From: an uncultured Lachnospiraceae bacterium
GTDB taxonomy: Bacteria; Bacillota; Clostridia; Lachnospirales; Lachnospiraceae
Direction: 5' to 3'
Assembly (NCBI GenBank): GCA_947175845.1
Contig: CAMWOK010000141.1
Coordinates: 1 to 7,396, forward strand
DNA: 7,396 bases
Each line of letters starts with the position of its first letter. The first letter of the stretch is position 1. The translations under genes were made by a program, and so were the position numbers. Positions 1 through 5,203 of the stretch are shown one piece after another. The notes under the pieces are model-generated. The model was not told the origin of the DNA. It saw only the letters and a program-made list of their open reading frames with translations, and made no database searches.

Positions 1-31
1 TCGCCGAATTGTCAAGATAAACTTCCATCAT
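1..31 (-). CDS. Cysteine desulfurase (NifS/IscS-like), N-terminal fragment
   Basis: Only the first ten codons are inside the window. They read MMEVYLDNSA and the gene runs off the left edge. The YLDNSA(TT) opening is the hallmark N-terminus of class V aminotransferase-fold cysteine desulfurases, PLP enzymes that take sulfur from cysteine for Fe-S clusters or tRNA thiolation. The start is placed at the first of two tandem ATGs (31-29 rather than 28-26) because GAAGG lies 7 nt upstream of it. A strong sigma-A-type promoter at 144-172 and a leader of about 106 nt precede it, so it probably does not depend on rsmE transcription. In Clostridia such a gene is often followed by thiI, which would lie outside this window. 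The call rests on a short but characteristic motif; which subfamily it belongs to cannot be told. Confidence 0.72.
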   Translation of the reverse strand, partial: MMEVYLDNSA

Positions 32-83
32 ATTCACACCTTCAAACGTATTTTATATCCATTCCAAGATCTAGAACAGTACT

Positions 84-99
84 CATATTTATAAATATG
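84..99. repeat. Perfect 16-bp AT-rich palindrome in the desulfurase leader
   Basis: CATATTTATAAATATG is identical to its own reverse complement. It falls about 38-53 nt downstream of the predicted transcription start of the cysteine desulfurase gene. It could be a dimeric regulator site or form a weak hairpin with a UAUA loop. It does not look like a terminator, since it is AU-only in the stem apart from the end pair and has no following U-tract. The function is unknown. Confidence 0.5.
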
Positions 100-143
100 C
101 GGTTTCCGGCAAACTTGTGATTCAAAGGAAAGGAACTCAGTTG

Positions 144-172
144 AGTATAGTGCATCCACCCTGTCATGTCAA
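144..172 (-). promoter_or_regulatory. Consensus sigma-A promoter for the cysteine desulfurase gene
   Basis: On the minus strand a perfect -35 hexamer TTGACA (172-167) is followed after exactly 17 nt by TATACT (149-144), five of six matches to the -10 consensus. The expected start of transcription is near position 137, giving a leader of roughly 106 nt before the ATG at 31. It is the best promoter match I see in the window and lies in the short gap after rsmE. Confidence 0.85.
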
Positions 173-190
173 TACATTGTTTGTGTAATG

Positions 191-210
191 CATTGGATTG
201 CGATGCAATG
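191..210 (-). repeat. Small inverted repeats just after the rsmE stop
   Basis: CATTG (191-195) and CAATG (206-210) are inverted, and inside them ATTGC-GAT-GCAAT (197-209) forms a second 5-bp stem. The element begins 1 nt after the rsmE stop codon. No U-run follows in the direction of transcription, so it is not a convincing intrinsic terminator. It may be a 3'-end stabilising hairpin or chance. Confidence 0.3.
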
Positions 211-969
211 CTATCTCTCCAACCGGTACGCCACCCACGCCATGACTGTCATCCCCGCTGTTTCCGTGCGCAGAATGCGCCTGCCCAGCGTGACGGGCTT
301 CATGCCGCGGTCCATGGCTGCCTGAATCTCGCTCTCCTCAAAACCGCCCTCCGGCCCGATAAAGACTGCGACAGTCTGCCCCGGCCGCAACCCGTCAATC
401 ACCTGTCTTGTGCCCTCCATGCCGGACGCCCCGTCCAGCGTATCCGCCATCTCGTAGGGCACGATGCGCACATCCATGCCCGCCGCGTACTCCAGCGCTT
501 CGCAAAAGTCCATGACCCCGCGCACCTGCGGCACGACAGCGCGGCGGCTCTGCTTGGCGGCGGCCTGCGCGACTCCCTGCCAGCGCGCTGTCTTCGCATT
601 TGCCTTCTTTGCGTCAAGCTTGACCACACAGCGCTTCATGGCAACCGGAACAATCTCGTACACGCCAAGTTCCACCATCTTCTGGATGAGAAACTCCATC
701 TTGTCCCCCTTGGGAAGTCCCTGAAAAAGAACCACCTTCGCGGGCAGCTCCACGCCGTCCTCCTTGATAAACCGGAGGGTGCACACAACCTCGCAATCTG
801 TGATCTGTTCGATCCCGCAGCGGTACTCTCTGCCGTCCACGCCGTTGCTGATGCTGATTTCATCGCCCGGCCGAAGGCGGATTACATTTTTGATATGGTT
901 GACATCGTCCCCCGTAATTATGACACGCCTGTCAGAAATCTGCGCGGGATCCACAAAAAAATGATACAT
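211..969 (-). CDS. rsmE: 16S rRNA (uracil-1498-N3)-methyltransferase RsmE
   Basis: RsmE is a SPOUT-fold methyltransferase that methylates N3 of U1498 in 16S rRNA on the 30S subunit, using S-adenosylmethionine. The 252-residue product has the usual family length. Residues 1-70 form the PUA-like RNA-binding part (MYHFFV opening, VNHIKNVIRL at about 23-32). The SPOUT domain shows LPKGDKMEFLIQKMVELG (85-102), AQAAAKQSRR (134-143), IGPEGGF (204-210) and LGRRILRTETA (228-238), the last two forming the cofactor-binding trefoil knot. The ATG lies 5 nt beyond the prmA stop, with a G-rich sequence (GGGGGT at 982-977) as the likely ribosome binding site, so it is co-transcribed and probably translationally coupled with prmA. 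No defect is visible. Confidence 0.96.
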   Translation of the reverse strand: MYHFFVDPAQISDRRVIITGDDVNHIKNVIRLRPGDEISISNGVDGREYRCGIEQITDCEVVCTLRFIKEDGVELPAKVVLFQGLPKGDKMEFLIQKMVELGVYEIVPVAMKRCVVKLDAKKANAKTARWQGVAQAAAKQSRRAVVPQVRGVMDFCEALEYAAGMDVRIVPYEMADTLDGASGMEGTRQVIDGLRPGQTVAVFIGPEGGFEESEIQAAMDRGMKPVTLGRRILRTETAGMTVMAWVAYRLER

Positions 970-974
970 CTATC

Positions 975-1949
975 TTACCCCCAGCTTCCTTTTCGCGCCG
1001 TGATGCTCACCCACTCGCCCTGGCAGGTGACTTCGACAACCGAAAGCCCCGCCGCCTCGACCGCCTCGCGCACCGTCTGCTCCTTGTTGTCGATGATGCC
1101 GGACGTGATATACACCCCGCCCGGTTTGAGCTGGTTTACAATCACCGGCGTCAGCGGCACGAGCACATCCGCCAGGATATTTGCGACAACAATGTCATAT
1201 TTGCCGTAGCCGACCCTGTCCTGCACCGCCTTGTCCGAGATGAGATTCCCTATCATCATCTCGAAGCGATCCGGCGCGATCTGGTTTGCCTCCATGTTCT
1301 CGCGCACCGCATCCACCGCGCAGGGGTCTAAGTCCGTGCCGACGGCATGGCGGATACCGTACATCAGTGCGACGATGGAGAGGATGCCGCTGCCCGTCCC
1401 CACGTCGAGCAGCTCCGTGTCCGGTGTAATGTATTTTTTGATCTGCCGGATGCACAGCTGCGTCGTCTCATGCATCCCCGTTCCAAATGCTGTCCCGGGA
1501 TCGATGTGGAGAATCTTCTTGTCCAGATCCTCCGGGCGGACCTCCTCCCACGACGGAATCACCAGCAGATCCTCTATGTAAAACTGGTGAAAAAACTGTT
1601 TCCAGTTGTTAATCCAGTCGATGTCCTCCGTCTCGGAGACCATGATCGTCCCCTCGCCGATATCCATAAAATCGCGGAGCGCATCCAGTTCCCGGTTGAT
1701 GTCGGCCGTCATCTCGTCCGCATCAACCGGCTGATCCGCGCGCTCCTCGACAAAAAAGCTCAGGTACGCGATCCCGTCATCCTCCGGCCCGTCCGGCAGG
1801 ATATCCACAAACATCTGCTCCTTCTCGAGCGGCGTCAGCGGAATCTTGTCCTCAATCTGCGCCCCCTCCAAGCCGATGTCGTAGAGCGCGCTGATGATGA
1901 TATCCTCCGCGTCGGTGATTGTCTTAATCGTAAATTTCTTCCATTTCAT
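975..1949 (-). CDS. prmA: Ribosomal protein L11 methyltransferase PrmA
   Basis: PrmA trimethylates lysines and the N-terminal amine of ribosomal protein L11, using S-adenosylmethionine. The 324-residue form starts MKWKKFTIKTITDAED, the normal family beginning. An in-frame ATG 12 codons earlier (1985) is rejected because those codons are partly made of the AGGAGG ribosome binding site and because translation would start inside the upstream terminator. Residues 1 to about 110 are the L11-recognition domain. The catalytic Rossmann domain shows DPGTAFGTGMHETT (150-163), the cofactor motif I LLDVGTGSG (180-188) and VANILAD (255-261). It follows the exosortase terminator and is followed after 5 nt by rsmE, a pair found together downstream of dnaJ in many Firmicutes. 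Its promoter is not obvious (see findings). Confidence 0.96.
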   Translation of the reverse strand: MKWKKFTIKTITDAEDIIISALYDIGLEGAQIEDKIPLTPLEKEQMFVDILPDGPEDDGIAYLSFFVEERADQPVDADEMTADINRELDALRDFMDIGEGTIMVSETEDIDWINNWKQFFHQFYIEDLLVIPSWEEVRPEDLDKKILHIDPGTAFGTGMHETTQLCIRQIKKYITPDTELLDVGTGSGILSIVALMYGIRHAVGTDLDPCAVDAVRENMEANQIAPDRFEMMIGNLISDKAVQDRVGYGKYDIVVANILADVLVPLTPVIVNQLKPGGVYITSGIIDNKEQTVREAVEAAGLSVVEVTCQGEWVSITARKGSWG

Positions 1950-1960
1950 ATCAAATAAAA

Positions 1961-1966
1961 CCTCCT
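1961..1966 (-). promoter_or_regulatory. Ribosome binding site deciding the prmA start
   Basis: AGGAGG on the minus strand lies 11 nt before the ATG at 1949. The spacing is a little long, but no other start codon lies between. It excludes the upstream in-frame ATG at 1985 as the main start. Confidence 0.75.
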
Positions 1967-1983
1967 CTGGATGCCGTGTGCAC

Positions 1984-2031
1984 AAAAAAACTTCCGTGCA
2001 ATATTATTTCTATCATATCACACAGAAGTTT
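1984..2031 (-). terminator. Intrinsic terminator of the VIT/exosortase operon
   Basis: Ten nt past the exosortase stop codon, the minus strand carries AAACTTCTGTG (2031-2021) and CACGGAAGTTT (1998-1988). These pair as an 11-bp stem with one G-U wobble around a 22-nt AT-rich loop. The 3' arm ends in a run of seven T residues (1990-1984). There is no T-run on the other strand, so it acts only in the minus direction. It should separate the exosortase cassette from prmA-rsmE. Confidence 0.85.
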
Positions 2032-2040
2032 CGATTACTA

Positions 2041-2808
2041 TCAAAATTTTTGATTGTCACAAGCTGTCTGGCCAATCCTTGTTCCCATGCGCAGTTTTGC
2101 AGACGACAGCGCCCGGCTGCCCCCACAGACAGCCAGAAAGACAAGCGCGCCCACGCAGGCCACAAGCGCCGCATACTGCCCAAACCCGGCCCAGTCATTG
2201 CGGTACAGCCTGCCGGCAGACGGAATCCCGAGCACCATCACAAAATACCAGAACGCAGGCTGCCACAGCCGCACTGTCTTTGCCGCAGCAAAAAAGCGAA
2301 AACAGAACCATTTTGCCACAAAATAAATGCCAAAAAGCAGGGAGAAGTACACGGTGGTTCCGATCATGGTGTGAAGCCGTTCCCCGGTCAGCCATCCCGG
2401 CACAGCGCCGCTGTCCATCAGGATGAGCGGCAGATAGATCGAAACGGTTATGCGGATACCGTTCACAAAAATCGTTCCGATATAGGAAAACACGGCGCTG
2501 ACCGCAAGCCAGCAGACTTTTTTCTTCCCGGAGCTAATCAAATGCGTAAACGAGAAGACCAGCATGACAAACGCAATCAGCAGAAAGCGCACGCCGGAGC
2601 AGGACGCGGCGATGACAAACCGATATTCATGGCTCACATACCCGACCTGTGCAGTCCGCTCAAAGGCGATGCCGCTCAGGATCTGCACCCACCATGTGGT
2701 AGGCGCCAGAATCCATGTGAGCGTTTCGCTGTCCGCGTTGCGGTAAAACAGCTTCAGCGCAAGCACTGCAAGCACTGCCGCAAGGTACACGGTTCGATTC
2801 TTTTTCAT
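2041..2808 (-). CDS. Exosortase-family membrane transpeptidase (exosortase K-like)
   Basis: The 255-residue polytopic membrane protein has the three signature sites of the exosortase/archaeosortase superfamily in order: AASCSGVRF with the nucleophile Cys70, NGIRI with Arg119, and ERLHTMIG with His146. The family cleaves C-terminal sorting signals of exported proteins next to a membrane helix and is thought to transfer them to another anchor. Hydrophobic stretches lie at about 5-21, 33-48, 64-92, 98-130, 149-172, 184-199 and 207-229. Everything after about 180, including two more hydrophobic segments and a polar tail, lies beyond the catalytic core. A clean AGGAGGT ribosome binding site (AGGAGG at 2820-2815) sits 6 nt before the ATG. 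The gene follows the VIT-VWA gene after 27 nt, which makes that protein the obvious substrate. The single-enzyme, single-target layout recalls the small exosortases of the XrtK/XrtN kind; the subfamily label is inference. Confidence 0.87.
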   Translation of the reverse strand: MKKNRTVYLAAVLAVLALKLFYRNADSETLTWILAPTTWWVQILSGIAFERTAQVGYVSHEYRFVIAASCSGVRFLLIAFVMLVFSFTHLISSGKKKVCWLAVSAVFSYIGTIFVNGIRITVSIYLPLILMDSGAVPGWLTGERLHTMIGTTVYFSLLFGIYFVAKWFCFRFFAAAKTVRLWQPAFWYFVMVLGIPSAGRLYRNDWAGFGQYAALVACVGALVFLAVCGGSRALSSAKLRMGTRIGQTACDNQKF

Positions 2809-2835
2809 GACAGACCTCCTCGCTCATACAATTTT

Positions 2836-4965
2836 TTACACGGTTTTTCTATGTGCGCGCCGCCTGATACACGGCACAACAAGAATCAGTGCAAGCGCCG
2901 CAATCAGGATGACTTCCGCAGGCTCCGAGCCAAACAGATATCCGCCCAATGCAAAGTTTGAGACTTCCAGAGGCAGCGGCAGCGGCTGATTGACATCCTT
3001 GCCGTTCTTGTCCGGGTTGCGCACCGTCTCCGTGACCGCGATAAAGGATGTGTACGGTGTCAGCATACTGTAGGTCAGCCCCAGCTGTGTCACTTCCTCC
3101 TTGACGTCGGGATTGTCCTTGTTTAGTCCATAATCCGTCAGACGCTCGATCCGCTTCTGCGCCCACAGGTAGCTGAGCACATCACTCTCAAGAACGACCG
3201 CCGAGACCAGCTCGCTGTCAGACTTTGCCCCAGAAAGCGCAGGCCCTTCCATGCCATTTGCAGCGCCCTCTGCGCTGACTACAGCCGCTTCTGCCTCTTT
3301 TGCATCCGGCAACAGTTCTGTCAGTGAAATCGTCTGCGCATAATCGCTGCTGCCTGTCTTTCCGGTAATCTGAACCGTCCCTTCCGGCTCACCGCGCCAT
3401 TTTCCAATGAGCACAATCGGCCTCTGCGCAAACAGTGTCGGCAGAACTGCAGGCTCCACATCATACACGTCAAAGCCGTCAAATTTGACCTGAATGTCCG
3501 TCAGTACCGGCGACTGGATGTAGGTCTGGAAGCGCTCCGCCGTCTCGAGGGCGTCCTCCTTGCCCGACACCACGAACGGCTCGCCCTGTCCGGTTTTTGC
3601 GATGCCCTCGATGAGATAGCGGTTCACTCCCCTGCCGATGCCAAACGGGAAGAAATCCGTGTCTCCAATCTGATCGTGAATGATTTCAAAAATCTCTTTC
3701 TCTCCATAAATATATCCGTCTGTGATGATGACAACACTGCGCGACGCATTGTCGCTGCCCGGTATCGAGAGCGCGTCCCGCAACGCCGGCGCAAGTTCCG
3801 TGCCGCCAGAGCCTTCCTGCTCGTCAATTATCTGGATGGCCCGCTGAATATTCTCCGCATTTGCCGGGACAGACTTATCCGCCATATGAGCCGAGGCGCC
3901 GGAAAACAGTACCAGATTGAAGGTGTCCGTCTCCCGCAGGTCCGACACGAGGTTCTTGATCAGCTCCTTGGCGGTTTCGAGCGGATACCCGGACATGGAG
4001 CCGGAGACATCGAGCACAAAGATGTACTCGCGCGGCGGGATGTCTGTAATGTCATAGCGCTCAGGCGGCTGCACCATCAGCATGAAAAAGTTCTCGTTCT
4101 CGCCGGTGTTGAGCATCATTCCGGTTGCGATATCCTGCCCTGACATCCTGTAGTCGAGTATGAAATCCCGGTTGCCCGCATAGTCGGACGCGTCCGCCAG
4201 CGACACGACCGCCTTCGTGTTCTCCTCCCACTGCACCATGATTTCATGGGATTTGCTCACAAGCTCCGTGATTGGAACCGCGGCTGACAAACTGACACGA
4301 ATGTCATAAACGTCCTTGGCCTGTGTCCCCGCCGGCAGGTACGGCTGCCCCGTCCACTCCTCGCGCGTCCCGCAGTCGTCGATAACCGGCCCGATATACC
4401 TTGGCCCGACGACTGTCGGGTAGACGAACTGATATACTCCGTCGGTGGGCGTTATCAGCTCTGTGTAGTGCAGGTCGATGGAAACCTGGTCGCCGGGCAT
4501 AATGTTTGCAATGTTCATGGTGAACACATTCGGGCGCTCCTCCGAGAGCAGAGAGGCGCTTTTTCCCTCCTCCTTGGCCTCCTCAAACTCCTCCTTGGCC
4601 TCCTCCTTCTCCTTGATTTTTGCCGTGACAAGCTGATTGCCTATCTGCATCTGCATACCGTGAACAGTCACCCTGGTGGACGCCGGAAACACGTAGCAGG
4701 CGTTGATGGGGCTTGTCCCGTCGTTTGCGTAGGACTGCCGCACATGAATGTCCGCAATCATGCCGTTGATATCCGCTGTCACGCTGGTCTTTTTCAGCGG
4801 AAAGCTGTCGACGGAGACATCATCCGATTCCACATAAAAAAACGGCGCTCCCGTTTTATCCTCCTGCGCGTCTGTCTCTTCCTCCGCATACACCGGATAC
4901 GACGGCGACACGATCAAGAGCAACACCGCGCTCAGAAAACACAAAAATCTTTTCCAGTTCCTCAT
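2836..4965 (-). CDS. Secreted VIT and VWA domain protein with C-terminal sorting-signal-like tail
   Basis: The chosen start (4965) gives 709 residues opening with a signal peptide: MRNWKRF, a hydrophobic core, and a probable cleavage after VYA at about residue 27. An in-frame ATG at 5055 would hide this signal, has no ribosome binding site and lies inside the repeat array; AGGT is 7-8 nt before the chosen ATG. A VIT (vault/inter-alpha-trypsin) domain spans about 50-170, with the usual charged helix and SLLSEERPNVFT. A VWA domain spans about 312-485 with an intact metal (MIDAS) site: DVSGS (Asp319, Ser321, Ser323), Thr389 in SGGTEL, and Asp416 in ITDG. An Ala/Glu-rich linker (about 555-590) and a helical region with QKRIERL and LTPYTSFIAV follow. 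The C-terminus has PLPLPLEVSNFALGG (661-675), a hydrophobic helix (about 685-700) and RRRAHRK. There is no LPXTG motif. Ligand and function are unknown; a cell-surface adhesion or binding role is inferred from the domains. Confidence 0.9.
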   Translation of the reverse strand: MRNWKRFLCFLSAVLLLIVSPSYPVYAEEETDAQEDKTGAPFFYVESDDVSVDSFPLKKTSVTADINGMIADIHVRQSYANDGTSPINACYVFPASTRVTVHGMQMQIGNQLVTAKIKEKEEAKEEFEEAKEEGKSASLLSEERPNVFTMNIANIMPGDQVSIDLHYTELITPTDGVYQFVYPTVVGPRYIGPVIDDCGTREEWTGQPYLPAGTQAKDVYDIRVSLSAAVPITELVSKSHEIMVQWEENTKAVVSLADASDYAGNRDFILDYRMSGQDIATGMMLNTGENENFFMLMVQPPERYDITDIPPREYIFVLDVSGSMSGYPLETAKELIKNLVSDLRETDTFNLVLFSGASAHMADKSVPANAENIQRAIQIIDEQEGSGGTELAPALRDALSIPGSDNASRSVVIITDGYIYGEKEIFEIIHDQIGDTDFFPFGIGRGVNRYLIEGIAKTGQGEPFVVSGKEDALETAERFQTYIQSPVLTDIQVKFDGFDVYDVEPAVLPTLFAQRPIVLIGKWRGEPEGTVQITGKTGSSDYAQTISLTELLPDAKEAEAAVVSAEGAANGMEGPALSGAKSDSELVSAVVLESDVLSYLWAQKRIERLTDYGLNKDNPDVKEEVTQLGLTYSMLTPYTSFIAVTETVRNPDKNGKDVNQPLPLPLEVSNFALGGYLFGSEPAEVILIAALALILVVPCIRRRAHRKTV

Positions 4966-5013
4966 TTCCCTGTACCTGCCTTTCCCAAAATTATCTCTTT
5001 GTTTGTTATTCCC

Positions 5014-5019
5014 ATCATA
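5014..5019 (-). promoter_or_regulatory. Candidate -10 element of the VIT/exosortase operon
   Basis: TATGAT on the minus strand (5019-5014) matches the -10 consensus at five of six positions. At 17-nt spacing the -35 position would be ACAACT, which is not a -35 consensus and falls inside the direct-repeat array, as expected for an activator-dependent promoter. The leader would be about 41 nt. An alternative is GATAAT (4995-4990) with ATGATG as -35, which would leave only about 17 nt of leader and put the repeats fully upstream. Confidence 0.45.
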
Positions 5020-5023
5020 CAAT

Positions 5024-5089
5024 CGGAAAACATCAAAGTTGTATCGTTGTTGCATCAGAAAAGCATATTTTTTGCATCAAAGTTGTATC
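5024..5089 (-). promoter_or_regulatory. Six-unit 11-bp direct-repeat array, probable operator
   Basis: On the minus strand six successive 11-mers begin at 5089, 5078, 5067, 5056, 5045 and 5034: GATACAACTTT, GATGCAAAAAA, TATGCTTTTCT, GATGCAACAAC, GATACAACTTT, GATGTTTTCCG. Four carry GAT(A/G)CAA exactly; the third and sixth are degenerate. A 16-bp sequence (CGATACAACTTTGATG) is repeated exactly 44 bp apart, that is four units. The 11-bp head-to-tail spacing is the known layout for OmpR/PhoB-family response-regulator binding sites. The array lies between the dnaJ terminator and the VIT-VWA start, overlapping the -35 region of the candidate promoter. The repeats are direct observation; the operator role is inference. 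Confidence 0.65.
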
Positions 5090-5125
5090 GCGAAAAGTCC
5101 CTGCCTCCAGACTGCGATAAACTAT

Positions 5126-5180
5126 AAAAGACTCCGGGACGACAGGGCGCACAAGCCGTTGTGTCGTTTCGGAGTCTTTT
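5126..5180 (-). terminator. Intrinsic terminator after dnaJ, possibly bidirectional
   Basis: AAAAGACTCCG (5126-5136) and CGGAGTCTTTT (5170-5180) form a perfect 11-bp outer stem. A second 6-bp stem pairs ACGACA with TGTCGT (5139-5144 with 5162-5167) around a 17-nt loop. In the minus transcript the two stems are separated by an AA/CC internal loop; in a plus transcript the same positions are G-U pairs. The minus RNA ends UUUUAUAG and the plus RNA UUUUCUU, so both directions could terminate. It lies 23 nt after the dnaJ stop and closes the heat-shock operon. Confidence 0.85.
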
Positions 5181-5203
5181 CTTAAAATTACAGGAAACTG
5201 TAT

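Noticed and set aside
52..57. TATAAA as a second promoter -10 close to the cysteine desulfurase
   Set aside because: No -35-like hexamer at 16-18 nt upstream, while a near-consensus promoter lies at 144-172.
166..1209. Long plus-strand open frame (347 codons) opposite rsmE and the 3' end of prmA
   Set aside because: It is antisense to two clearly recognised genes, its product is His/Arg/Pro/Leu-rich without a recognisable domain, and no ribosome binding site or own promoter is apparent. It reflects codon bias of the opposite strand.
1950..1985. Upstream ATG extending PrmA by 12 residues
   Set aside because: The extension contains the AGGAGG ribosome binding site of the true start and begins at the terminator T-run. 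PrmA normally begins MKWKK.
1894..2961. Long plus-strand open frame (355 codons) opposite the exosortase gene
   Set aside because: It runs through the intrinsic terminator and intergenic gaps, and its product is highly basic and low in hydrophobic residues with no family resemblance. The opposite strand has the complete catalytic triad of an exosortase.
4966..5055. Upstream ATG extending the VIT-VWA protein by 30 residues
   Set aside because: No ribosome binding site, overlap with the repeat array and candidate promoter, and the extension would bury the signal peptide that begins at the ATG at 4965.
5031..5090. The two 16-bp repeats as a CRISPR fragment or as transposon ends
   Set aside because: They are the outer members of a continuous 11-bp periodic array with related sequence between them, there are no further copies, and no transposase or cas gene is present.
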